Shown: in pieces, positions 10,793 to 23,400 of the stretch
Layout: every line of letters starts with the position of its first letter
Position numbering within the stretch: position 1 is the first letter of the stretch
Origin: Anaspis maculata
Lineage: Eukaryota; Arthropoda; Insecta; Coleoptera; Scraptiidae
DNA length: 64,000 nucleotides
NCBI GenBank assembly: GCA_949128115.1
Contig: OX421963.1
Span: 36,439,979-36,503,978 of the forward strand
Direction: 5' to 3'
Made by a program: the position numbers and the translations under genes
Notes under the pieces: model-generated
Database searches by the model: none
Seen by the model: the letters and a program-made list of their open reading frames with translations, nothing else
Told to the model about the DNA's origin: nothing

Positions 10793-11388
10793 TTTTGTTG
10801 ATGAAATTATTTAAATTTGAAATTAGGTCAGTGTTTTAGGTTATGTCGGTTATCAATTTTTGTGACACTGTGACAGGTGACAGCGGCTGTCGATGGCTTA
10901 CAGAGCCGGCTTTGAAAGTTTTTGAAGCAACGCAATAATCACCAATTGTTCAGGATTTTGTGAAGAAACCTTGATAATGGCTCATTGATAGAATAACCGG
11001 AGGAGTTGAGCCACTCATAGACAAGGAGTTTCGAACAAGTGACTCCCAATGGATGATTGGAAAAGTGGAAAAGCAAAATGGAACGTTACGGCCCTGTATA
11101 GCGCTCGACGATCTGGGGGAACAAATCTGATTTTGTTTGCGCACCTGTTCGTCGGACACTTGTCAAAGTCAAACATCTGTCATCTTTTTCTAACCTATTT
11201 GCGTCACCTCTCTGTCACTTCTGTCAGCTCAGTCAAGTGCAATAATTACGTTCGTCAGGTTGTGGTCGTGCGACTCGTGCGTGTGAAATCCCGCAATATG
11301 TTATTGTGACTGTTGTGAGACGAACTGGACTGCTAAAAAATAAATTCACTGTTGCAATGGATTACTAATTAATCGTATAGGCCATATC
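10793..11388. promoter_or_regulatory. Shared divergent promoter region of ZDHHC24-like and DENND1
   Basis: Start codons of the minus- and plus-strand genes are 596 bp apart, head to head. Both 5' UTRs and both transcription starts should fall in this gap unless upstream non-coding exons exist elsewhere. I see no strong TATA box, and the section around 11080-11300 is the most GC-rich part. Confidence 0.5.
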
Positions 11389-11405
11389 ATGGGTTCCAGA
11401 ATCAG
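11389..11405 (+). CDS. DENND1: DENND1 exon 1 (17-bp coding start)
   Basis: ATG GGT TCC AGA ATC AG followed by gtgggt encodes MGSRI plus two bases of Arg, completed by the G of exon 2. Identity with the family's conserved MGSRIK start makes this tiny exon credible. Intron 1 is only 71 bp. Confidence 0.85.
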
Positions 11406-14400
11406 GTGGGTGTTTACCTGCAGTGTGCTTGATATGAGGAGTACCATCCGCCCCCTAAATTTTGTTCAAATCGCAGGGAGAACGTGAGGCACTTTTTCGA
11501 GTGTTTCTGCGAAGTGGTGCCTCCAACCGCCGACAGGGAATCCTGGATTATCCAGCAGTATCCAGACAGATACAGGGATGAAGAAATCCTGAAGAACGTC
11601 CCTAAGTTTGCTTATCCCTATAAATTTGAAAAGTAAGGTTGTCAATGGTGCAGTGCTTCGCCCTTGGTCTCATGCTTACTTTTGCAGCACTGTCATTCAG
11701 CACTATTCTTTTGTCTTGACGAATCCCGAATCCAAATGGACGTTTGGGTTTTGTCGGCACGATCCTCGGTCAGAGACAGCTATTGTTGTCTTGAGCTACC
11801 TTCCATGGCACCAAGCATTTTACAAGTGAGTTCTAGTTTATAAATTGGAATCTTAAACACAAAATCTAGACTTATTCTTGTGTTATACTTTACTTAAGTG
11901 TGTTTGATAGAAGTGTCCCAGAACTGATGTCAGAAAAAATAACTACCCTTGTTGAGACCCCAGATCATATTGCTGCCCTCTTGACTGCCTGTCAAGTTGG
12001 TTTCAAAGAATCCAGCTCCTTAAACGAGATACAGCTGTTCATAGTTTAACATTCAGGCCCTCGTTCAGGCCTATTCTGTATAGACATTGACTCAAGTCAA
12101 CAGTCATGATATTGATGTTGACTGAAGTCATTGTCCATATACACAAATGGGTTGAGGTATTTGATTTGCTATTTGGCCATAATTTGCCAGAGATTTGTTT
12201 TGAATGATTACGAAACAAGCCCAACTTCCTCGCTTTGAAAAATTCACTTAAATTGAACCAGTAGTTCTAAATTTTGTGAGGGGGACTAAGGGCTCAAAAA
12301 AAAGTTGAATTTTGGGTCGGGAAAACACTTTGTAGAAAGTCATAAAATCAACAAAGAACTCTACAGTTACTTGTTCTTACATCGATTCTATGACATCTGC
12401 TAGGTGGGGTACTTGGTAGGTACCGCTACCGACGAGGCTGCTGATAATAAAATAAACAATATCTGCTTGGTACTTAGTGCAATTCTCAATTTACATAAAT
12501 AAAAGCTCTGTTTAATTATATTCTCTATTCTCTTCTTAAAATAAGATTCAAGGCGAAGTGTTTTGGCACATTTTCAAATTAGGTAATTAAGTCCAACTTG
12601 ACCCCATCATCAAACTGTCCAGCCACCTAATAGCTAACGAGGTGAGGTGCCTACTCCTGTTTTTCACCCATTTGTTTTTAATTTTTCTAAGTAACCATTT
12701 TGTAAATAAAATTGCAAGATATATTTTTTAAGGCGGTGCAGGGTATCAATATTTCTCCCACAAAAATGAAGATAAGAGATATTGATAGAGAGATTTTGAT
12801 AGGATTCCATTACATGTTTGTTCACCTTGTCTCTGTTTGGATTACCCCACATTTTACTTCCCCGACCCACCACCCAACAAGGAGGGAGAGTATTGTGAAT
12901 GCGCTAAAAAAAATTCTAGATGAAGATGGATTTATCCATTTTGAGGTCCCCCAAGTTGATTAGGACCATTTTTGAAGTGATGTTTGTCTGTGTGTATGTG
13001 TGTGTGTCTGTCTGTCTGTATGTAATCTGCGACGATAACAGCCGCAACGTTGATCCAGACTTGAAATTCGGTATGTAGCGAGGTATGCAGATTGCAGACA
13101 TGGTTTTGCTGTCGAATGATCCCATTAGTTTTCGGCTGTCATCTGTCGAACGGAAATATCACTATCAAAAAATTATGAAAATTATATCTCACGGAACTTG
13201 AGTTGCAATAAGTCACCTGAAAGCCCATGAAAAACTATACTAAAAACTGTTGAATTTTTTTGACCATCTGTAATCCGTCAAATAATTAAAAATGGCAAAG
13301 TTCAAAACTTTACCATTTAATTATTCAAAATCTACCCGATGGATTGGAACCAAATTTGGCAGCAAGCAACACAACATAATAATCAAATTAAGTCTGCAGT
13401 TGCAGTTCTTCGCCGTTTTCCAGTCGGGCGTTATGAATTTTCAAAATTTCTCCTAGCCGTTGCCACCTGAGAGGGCTTCTCATCCAGGTTTTGACCAGGA
13501 CGACTCGCTTTTGATGCAGGACTCCACTAAAAAATTCATTCCTGCTCGGGGATCGACTTTTTTCGAATAATTTCAACTGATGTCAAAAGTTGATTGGATT
13601 GGGCGTCGTGTAAACCTATTTTGAATCCCACACGAGTTTGGTTTTACGACGGTGATTTTTTCAAAATGAAATTTGCATATTCCGTAAAGAAGAAAACTGC
13701 AGGGCAAACTTCGATATGCGGTGATAGATGCAAACATGCTGATGGGAATGAAAGTCGGAGAGAAGATTGAATTGATTTTCCGAGGAGAAATTTTCGAAAT
13801 CGGACCCACGGTTTTCGAGTTCTCCTCTCTGGAAAACTGCAAATTTTCCAATTTTTTCTCCCGTGAACAGATTTTCACCATTTTTTTTTCAACGATAGGT
13901 CACTAGCTCTTGAACATCTTCCAACCATTTTTTTTTTCTATTTCTCTGTTGAAAATGTTTAACTGGCCTGGTTTATCGAGATCGGACTTGAATGATGGAG
14001 CTCAAAGTGAAGCCTAAATCAACGATTTTTACAAAAAAATGATTTGGAAAAAAATTTGTTCCCCCAAAAAATTCAAATTTTTTAATTTTTCAATTTCCTG
14101 CAAATTATTTCCAATCTTTCTGTGGTGCCGTTCCAGATCGTTCACCTTCATCCATGCACCAATGCGTCGTGACTGCCTCACTCGCTTTTCTTTCTACCTA
14201 ATTTGATTCTATGTGAAAAATTTTTAAACACAAGCAAATTTTTAAAGCTTGTGAATAGATCTACACGTGAACAAATAGTAAGTGATTCTTAACATTTTCC
14301 GCCAATTTCTGTCAAAATTCGCTGATTTTTCCGAGAGTTTTCCTCTTGAAAATGAATAACCAGGCTTATCAAGACCGGACTCAAATGATGGAGCTCAAAA

Positions 14401-17400
14401 TGAAGTCCTTATTGAGGAAAATATATCAATTCTTCAATCTTTTTTTCAAATTGTAACTTCCCACCCTTCCCACCTTCAAGCAAAAATTTCCATCCGTTCC
14501 TTGCTACTCGTTGGGGAAGTTTTGGGGTGACACATCCGATTTTTTTTTAGAAGCGGGATAGCCCTAAAACACCGGAAAATATTCTAAAAGATTGCTGGGA
14601 GATTTTTTGACAAGCGAAAAAATTATCAAGTGTTTTATAATACAGGTTTCCTCAAAAGAGAGATGGAGAATCCGCGCAGCTGTTTTCGGCACGTTCTGGG
14701 CACAGTGTGCCATAAGTGATCGCGCCATTTGTATTTACATTGCTCCGCCGTGTTGAAAGTGCGTTTTATTTTTTGAATTCTAAAGCCAACCATGCTGCGA
14801 AAGTCGCTAAAAATATAACGAACTTCTCAATGAATATTGCAAATGAATATTTCGCATAGAAGAATTTGCCAGAGAGGCATTTGATGTGCGGATACAACTA
14901 TTTTTGTAATGGATATATCAACGATATATGGACGTGCCCAGAAAGCACAGGTAAGTGCGTGTTCCAAGTCCCAGTTTTAATACTTTTAATGGTGTAGGTA
15001 TTATGGCCATCACTGTATAACTTGTGGACTTGCATAGTGGCACACAACATTTATTTACCATAACTACTTGTAAAAACTGTATAAATACCAATAATAACAC
15101 CATCAAATGATCAAAACACACGTTCGGCTTACGGAATCGGGGCAATGTTGGCACACTATGACTGCGACGATTTACTGTGCAATCGAACGTGACGTCACGG
15201 GCCAGAAAGAAACGCTCAATTCAGGAAACCTGTATTTTGAGAGACGTAGAAAATTGAATACACGGCGGTTTTTTAAAAAAAGTTGTCACCAAAAAAGAAA
15301 AATATATTTTTTACATAACTAATTGAAAAACGCTATGTATCACATTTTCTAACATACTCAATACACCGTTTGAAAAAAATTGAGCTTTTAATATTCACTT
15401 TTGATGGAGAAGTCTTAAAGATAATTTTGCTCTGCTGAGAATACAGCCTTAAGAAGTGAACTTTCACTGGATTTTATATAGGTTTTATATTATTCTACTT
15501 CTACCACAAAGTAAACTAATAGCCGAGTTAATAGCTTGGGGAAGTTGAAAAATTCTCCGAGGTAACAATGCGTTCAAGAAAGTGACGTATTTGATTGAGG
15601 ACCAATATGTTCTTGTCTGAACAAAGTTCTGAATAACGTTCTATGCAACAGATAAACGCTGCGCGAATTTTCAAGCTACAAAACCTAGCCGATAAAAGTG
15701 TGAAACTTGAATTTGTAGTAATTTTCTTAATCAAGAGTACCTACCTAATGAATATTCAAAAGTTACTGAGAAGCGAGAAGCAAACGTCAGAGCACAGCAT
15801 TATTGTCTGTCTGTCTATTGATTGTATCGCCTGAGAAAACGCGGACTCTGAGATAATTGCTTGAATCAATTATTACAGAGAAGAATGAATGGAAAATGTC
15901 TGTTGTTTGCTATTATTTTATTATTTCAATTCGATTTCACGTTTTTTTTTATAAAACCTACTTCTAGGCCAGTTCGAGTTCCAAATTTAGTTTTCAAGTA
16001 TTCGCCATACAGAGTAGCTAAGGCTATTTTTGTGGCCGCTTTTTTGTTTTTTCTTCTTTTTGTCGTTTTATTTTATTGACTGTCTTGCAATCAATTTTTC
16101 GATTGGCATTTTCCATTTTTATAGTCAGGCACAGGTCACAGCTGACAACGCTGACAGGTGAGCGACAGATTTTTGACGTCATTGACACTTTTGACAGGAC
16201 TAAATCCCAAACTCATGCAAAAGCGCCCCCTACATGTAGGTAATCGCCTTACTATACGGGTTTGTGGCTCATCCCCAAGTCGGAGTCTCCAGCCAATATC
16301 GTAACAATCATGGGAACAGTACTCGGAACAGTAGCCTTAGAATAAAAAATAGCGCATCGGAGGCTATGCATACCTGGCCAATCTTATGAATCCAGGCAAT
16401 AACTGCTTCGCCATCTTGGTCGCCATCATATTGAAGTTTGTTACTAGTTGACAGAGTTGATTGATTTTCCTTTTTCCGTATTTGTAAGTACATACATATT
16501 GTATTTGTATTGTAAAAAAAAAAACAAATCTGAGCTGCACAATAACTAAAGTGATTTTTTTGAAAATGTTGAATTCAGAAAAAAAGAAGAAGAATCTCAA
16601 AAAAAGTTGCCATTTGAAAAAAACAAGTTGACTACCGTATTGCTCAGAAACATCTAGAATTGAAAAATATTGTGAACTGTCAGGTTATACCTGGGCTTTG
16701 AACTTGGCTTTGAACCATTCGCAGTTCTGTGTTTGAATTTTGAGAATGCCATCCTGTTATCCATTAGCCTAAGGCCTAAAACGATAGAGCATCTGGTAAG
16801 GATAATTTGCAATAATTATGGACGACAGATGAACGAACAAAGCGGTTGCAACTCGGGTTGCAGCAAGAGCAATTTTCACCAAGGTGGAAAATGCTCTAAA
16901 AACTAAGTACGCACCAACCTACTTTGATACGTTGAAGTCAATTTCGTATTCTACATTTGACAACAAAGGCTTAATGAAGGCTGAGTGTGTGCGAGATAAT
17001 CAGGAAGTTGGTATCTATTGCATTATAATGCACTCTGAGTGCTCGCCTGCAGTTGCAGTCCACCAACTAGCAGAGAGTAGGCGCATTGTTGCAGTATAAT
17101 CCCCTTAGGGATTACTGGGACGTGTTCGCTCATATGTATGTAGTGGTACCCTTGAATTGAATTTATATGACGGTTTTCCATTTCCCGCTGTTTATTTCTG
17201 CTTCCCCGTGGGCTTAATTCTTTTCAATTTTCAAAGGCAGACACAAAATTTTTTGCATTTTTACCAATTAAAACTAGGTGTATTTGAAGCGGCGACGCAC
17301 TTTGAATACCTTAAAAAAAAATCGTAAGTACACCATTTGAACACATTCGCAATTAGCCGGCAAGTACATTGTAAATGCCTTTCAAAAATATACTTTTACG

Positions 17401-20400
17401 TCGGTGCCGGTGGCGCGCCGGTTCGTTAAACTCTTCTGACATTTCCAATCGCCTTTTCCGTACGGAGTTACAAGAGGACTTTTTGTAGAGGGATTTCCCA
17501 CAAATGTACTACTGAAAACCCGTCAGATAAATTACCGCACTGGGATTGGTCGCTTTGCTTAACTTGGCCGTTGATATACTCGCTAGAGCACTTTTATGCT
17601 GGTGTCGTTTTTTCGAGAACACTCCAGCAATGCGTGGCGGTTGGTTCGCGTATATTCCGGCAAGCTCTCGAGCGCAGCACCTCCGCCCATTGTGCAGATG
17701 TGCACGATTCACTTATGCGATGACACTCGGCCCCTACGATGCGCCACCAAAGACGTTTCGAAATTCTCGTTGGGGGGCACAACTGAAAAACTTTGCGATT
17801 ATGCCGATAGCTTCCGAGATTTCAACCATTCAACCGATTTTGTTCAAATTTGAACCAAAGTTTACATAAGCGAGTCTCTATCAAACGATAATAACGCGTT
17901 TTGACATAATAAGGGCACCCCTTTTTCGACCCCTATTTTTTTAATTCCTTTAATTTTTTACTTCCTTGAAAGTTTTTGAAAATTGTTCATATTTCTCAGT
18001 TCTATGATGATAACAATAATAATTATTATTATAATAATAATCTTCATTGATGATTATACATACAGAGTATGTTTACACACGTCACAAACAAGCAAAAAAT
18101 GTAATAAACCGCAATACATCAAATGTATCACAGTAGAACATCACAAGACATGAATTCATCCAATGTATAAAATGCATTTGCAATAAGAAAATCAAAAGAA
18201 AATTTCGGCCTTGAACTTTTCACGATTATGCGTCCGGATTGAGGATGGTAGCTTATTTATAAATTTAATTCCATAAAAACCAACACCGTCCCGGGTCTTG
18301 GTCAACCTGAAAAATCTCGAATCGATGGATTCGTATGTTGGATTTAGAAAAAAAAGTTACTCTTGTAAAATTTTGATCAGAGGCTTAATTTTTGAGATAT
18401 TTGAGTTTGAAATTTCGGAAAACATCTCGGAAACACCACTTTCAAGTGCCTAAAAATGAAAATCCAAGAAAACTCATGATTTATCAACTGAACTAAGCTC
18501 TCGAGGTGTTTTAAGTTGATAAACCACCATTTTTGCTGACAAACAAGAAGTTTCCAGGGAACAGAATTTTTAAGGCTCTTGAAAGTGAGAATTTCGATAT
18601 GTTTTTCAAAGTTTCAAACCCAGATATCTTGAAAACAAAGTCTCTAATCAAGATTTTTCAGGAGCAACTTTTTCTTCTAAATTGAGCATTAAAACTCCAA
18701 AATATGAACAATTTAAAAAAATGTTCAAGGAGGTAAAATCCTCCTCCAAAAAGAGGAGTGTCCCCTATTATCTACGCCCCTGAATAAAGTTTGATAAAAC
18801 GCGCTACTGTCTTTCGATAGAAACTCGCTCAAGTAAACTTTGGTTCAAATTTGAACAAAATCGGTTGGCCGGTTCAAAAGTTATGCTAAAGAACGATTTT
18901 TTATTCCCGACTTTGAAGGGCTATTTCTCCGTTATTTTTTTTTTTCGGCAATGTCCCCCTCATTTTTGATTCTCTTCCCGCTCGTAACAGTAGTAACGAA
19001 AAGTTTCATCATAATTTTCAAAAGAACACGCGATCTTTCTAGACTCTTCCATTAGGTCGCAGTGTACAAGTGCGGAGCTCTGAACATTTCTAGAGTATAC
19101 GTGATGGCTTGGCATTGAAATACATGGAGACTTCAACGCTCGATCAGAACACATCTGTCCATTTTGGCGGAGGTGGCGTGTTCACCGCACGTTGGTGATG
19201 CCCGCAAAATGTGTAGGATTTTTCGAAAGTCGCATGGAAACCGTATGCCGGGTCATCGTGGAATTTGCTGGAGGACCTATGGAACATTCGAGATTAATTA
19301 GTCGGGAGCTATATAAAGCACCGTCCTCGGCCTAGACAGTAGTATTGAATACAAGGCGATAGACAACGGATAGAGGCAAAGTACCTGCGGTATTCTCAAG
19401 CGTAAATAATTGTTAGCGTGTATTTATTGTAGTACGCAGTAATAAACAGCGTGTGTTTTAAAACGATCGTCTCAATTATAAAAGAACCCGTACGCGAAAT
19501 ACGTAACACTACTGCTGAAATTCACATAATAGATCATTATATACAAGCGTTAAATAATGCCCGTCACTTTTAACACGTCGTCATGGGCGACGTGAAAAAA
19601 TGATGATTCTGCGCGTTCCTGTCATATTTTCAATAAATTATGACATTTACCAAACATTTCAAAGACCATTGTAGATAAAATCTTGTACGAGACGCGCGTT
19701 AAAAGTGTCTTATTTTGTTCGCGGGGTTGCTCTACTCGCTAACGCTCGTTTCGCAAGCATCCCCGCTCACAAAATAATACCGGTCACTTTTAACACTTGT
19801 ATCGTAAATAGCTATTTTGGAAAAAGTTTTTTTTTTCTTTTTCAAGGTTGGCCCTGGAAATTTCAAACTACTTCAATAGGCTATGTGTCAGCAGCTATCA
19901 ATAGAAAAATTAACCCACAAAATTCCAATCGCATCCATTGGATCGTTCTAAAGTTACGGTTTATTAAAAAAATTGACAAAATACCTGAATCACCCTGTAT
20001 ATCTTCACGAAGTTGCACACGGCAGAACTTTTTTCATCCTATCTATGGCCCCAGACCATCTTATTTGTTGGAATTATTATTGAGAACCTTCAATATTTGC
20101 GTTTTCCAGCATTAGAACATTATTGCCTTATAAGCATCCTCTATAAATATTGGCGCAAAACCAATAACACCGAGATAATGCCATTATGAATAACGACGAA
20201 AAGTCAACATGAAACTGGCTATGAATCATGTGCTTTTCAATTATTTACAGTTTTATAATTTAAATCTGGGGATATGGGATATCTTCATATCCTACTCTTA
20301 CGTTGAATTATTATATCTAATCTGATAGTGATGAGTGCAACATGAATTTTTAATGTTCAGAAGCTGCTGACTTATGATAAATTACTAGCAAAATCTCGAG

Positions 20401-23400
20401 CAAAATTGTACAAATGCCGCTATATAATTTTCGTAAAATGAATGAAATTGCAGGATTTGACAAAGTGGTATCACCTCTTCGTTGTAAATAAATCAATAAA
20501 TAAATAAATAAATAAATAATGTCTATTTCTTCCTAAAACTTTAGTTTTTTATCAAAAGTTTTTGGTAGGTGCGTTTATAATGAAACAAAAGTTGGAGTGT
20601 CCGCTCTAGAAAAAGAAAAATAACATCACATTTACATCAGCATTATAAAATAAGTACCTGGTTAACAAAAATTAGAAAACAGTCGGCGTTCCCATTAAAA
20701 TGAAGGATTCAAAATTCAAAAGACAATGAAGAGAAACATTTCCAAAGCAACCATGGGTTGTTAATCAACACAGGATGGGAGGGGGGACCAAAACAGACGT
20801 TACTTCGCGTTACTCGCCTTCGCTGTACTCGCCCAGAGCGTTATAACAATTCAGTTGTCAGTCATTTGTGATATTTGCCGCTTAAAAAGATGAACCGAAT
20901 CCACGGACACCGATGTTTTTAATTCACCATGACTCTTCAGCGCTGTTATCGCTAGAACGCCTTTGCAATAGTTCTATATACTGCAAGATACAGCAGTTCT
21001 TTGTTCGAAAGCTTGCGAAAAAGGCCAGAAGATGATCAAAAAATGGTTCAAGTTTGAATTTATCTGCTAAGGTGTTGTTCTTACCATTATATCTTTTTGA
21101 CCATTTGGTGTAATTTGCTAACATCCTCAGTGGCATGCAAAATCTCACTGGAGTCTCTGATACCCATTGGCTTCATCTTTTGAGGTCTAGCTTCCCTATT
21201 AGCGCTCCCGACAGCTCCTGTTACCCCCCCCCCCCCCATATTCGAAAGGCTAGAGTTTTTACGCACATTTCGTACGCGTGGAAGTTTTATAATTTTAGCA
21301 ATTTTTTTTTCAAGGAGTTTCTGATGCGACTAAAAAAGTTGTTGACGGGAATCGGTTTTATTTTGTTTCTTTCGTCAAGTAGAAACTCGTCCAAAAAGAA
21401 AATAAATTGGCATTGCTATCAAATTTTGAAAAAAATTTATTTTGATTTTTGAAAATTCAAAAAAACAGATAGTATCGACAATGCATCTTTTCTCAAGGAA
21501 GTCGCATGCCAAATTTGAACTTTTCATTTTCAAAAATAGGTACCAAAAATGGTTTCCTCCCTCATTTGCCATGGGTGCAAACAATTCATACGTGGCAAGC
21601 CAGTACGGTTTGATTACAAAGTCTGGAGCCTGAATACACCCTCTGATATCTAATAAACTTTGAGGTATATCAGGGAAAGAATCCAAGGGCAAACATCAGA
21701 TATGAAGATTTTATCAAAATTTATTATGAAAATATGGATTTTAAATATTTGTTATACCATTTTTTCACGAAATGATATGTATTACCTAATATATTTCGCA
21801 ATTTGATACATTTTGATTTATTCTTTGCATGGATCACGTATCATTGTGAAACTACCCGGGTAGCGCCTAGTGGCTCCATATGGAGCCATGTCATTTAGGC
21901 AGTTTTTATTATAAAAAACATGGGAAATACTTATTTTTTTGTATATGTAATAGTATTGACATGTTTTGGTGAAACAACCCCATTTTTATCAAAATTTTTA
22001 ATCTCGGTCTCAATGGGTTAAGTCAACTTTTCTTCGGATGCTTCTAAATTATTGACCCTCATAACTCCTACACCACTGGTTGGATTCTTTCCAAATTTGG
22101 CAGGTTGATAGATAATTATGATAAACCAGTTTTTGCTGAATTTAAGCAAAACGTTCCTGAGTTATAAATTTTTGAAATCCGAAAAAAGTGAACTTTGTAG
22201 GGCTGTATCTTCGTCATTAGGCCGAACTTTGCAAAATGGTATATAGGTTTTCGTCATATCTTGACGAGATCTACCCACAGTTAAATTTTTTGCTATCATC
22301 CCTGAAACACCCTGTATGGAAACCTTTAGTAAAGATCAGGAATGCAGTTTGATAAAAATAAATAGATACATTTTCAGCTCGATTTTCAGTCATACATTTT
22401 ACAAAAAGTTATGGTGATCTGTTTTTCTTCTCTGATTTCGAATGAATGAGTTACCAAACTAAGTGGACTAGTGCCCCGAAACGTCAGTCAGAGGTACCAA
22501 AACAGAAACAAATAAATTCTCCAGCTCCAGGTACTTAGGTAAGGTGATACTGATGAACATAATTTCAAATTCCATTGTCTTACGCCTCCGGCTTCCTCAG
22601 TCTCCCCCTGCATCTTATAGAAACGTTACAGTCAACATCGCCGCCGCCGAAAACTGATGGCTAAAACCACATATAAAACTGAAACAAAACGATTTTTTGC
22701 GAAATAAAGAGAATTGCCAATTAAAGAATGAAAAAGAACGTTTTCAAACGATCCTGCTGATGCGTTTCATTAGATATGATAATGATAATAATACGTAATA
22801 CATGCACAACCACGACATACTGCCTCGTCTTTGTCTCGAGAACGTGATGACGTTTCACTAATAATATAAAGGTAAAGTATACCTTAGAGAAGCAATTATG
22901 CAAAATTATTCGTGTTGTATATAGCACTGTGTCCGAGTAAAAGTATGTTGTTCTCGTTACAACTTTTCCAATGAAATGTATGAAATAGTCAATGCAATTA
23001 CTATTATCATGATCATTGTTATCCTGAATCATGCCTGCAGCAGCCATAAATTATTGCAACAATAAGTTGTCAATGGCGCTAGAATCTTTTCGCGAAAATT
23101 TACCATATGTTGAAGAAACATTGTATAACTTGATAATAATAATTGATAATAGGTAGTTGCACTTATTCTTATAGAAGGTAATTTTTTGACCAATAGGATA
23201 AAGCCAATATGGGTCTTGATTTCGTTAGTGTCTCCAAATAATAATGAAGCCACCCGCATTTGGCGGGCCGAAAATAATCCGGAGGAAAATAATTCAAAGC
23301 CGTGAAATCGAGGTATGAGAATGTGAATATTCAGAGTCAAGGCATCATTAAAAGATGTCGCTAGTTATTTAATTCATTCGTGTAAATCCCGCAAAGCTCT

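Noticed and set aside
11878..11910. Acceptor aatctag at 11878 as the start of DENND1 exon 4
   Set aside because: In the required phase it reaches TAA after eight codons. The exon at 34500 continues the conserved family sequence.
17546..17869. 107-codon frame [18 protein letters not shown]...
   Set aside because: Ends inside a dispersed repeat arm, overlaps open frames on both strands and resembles nothing known.
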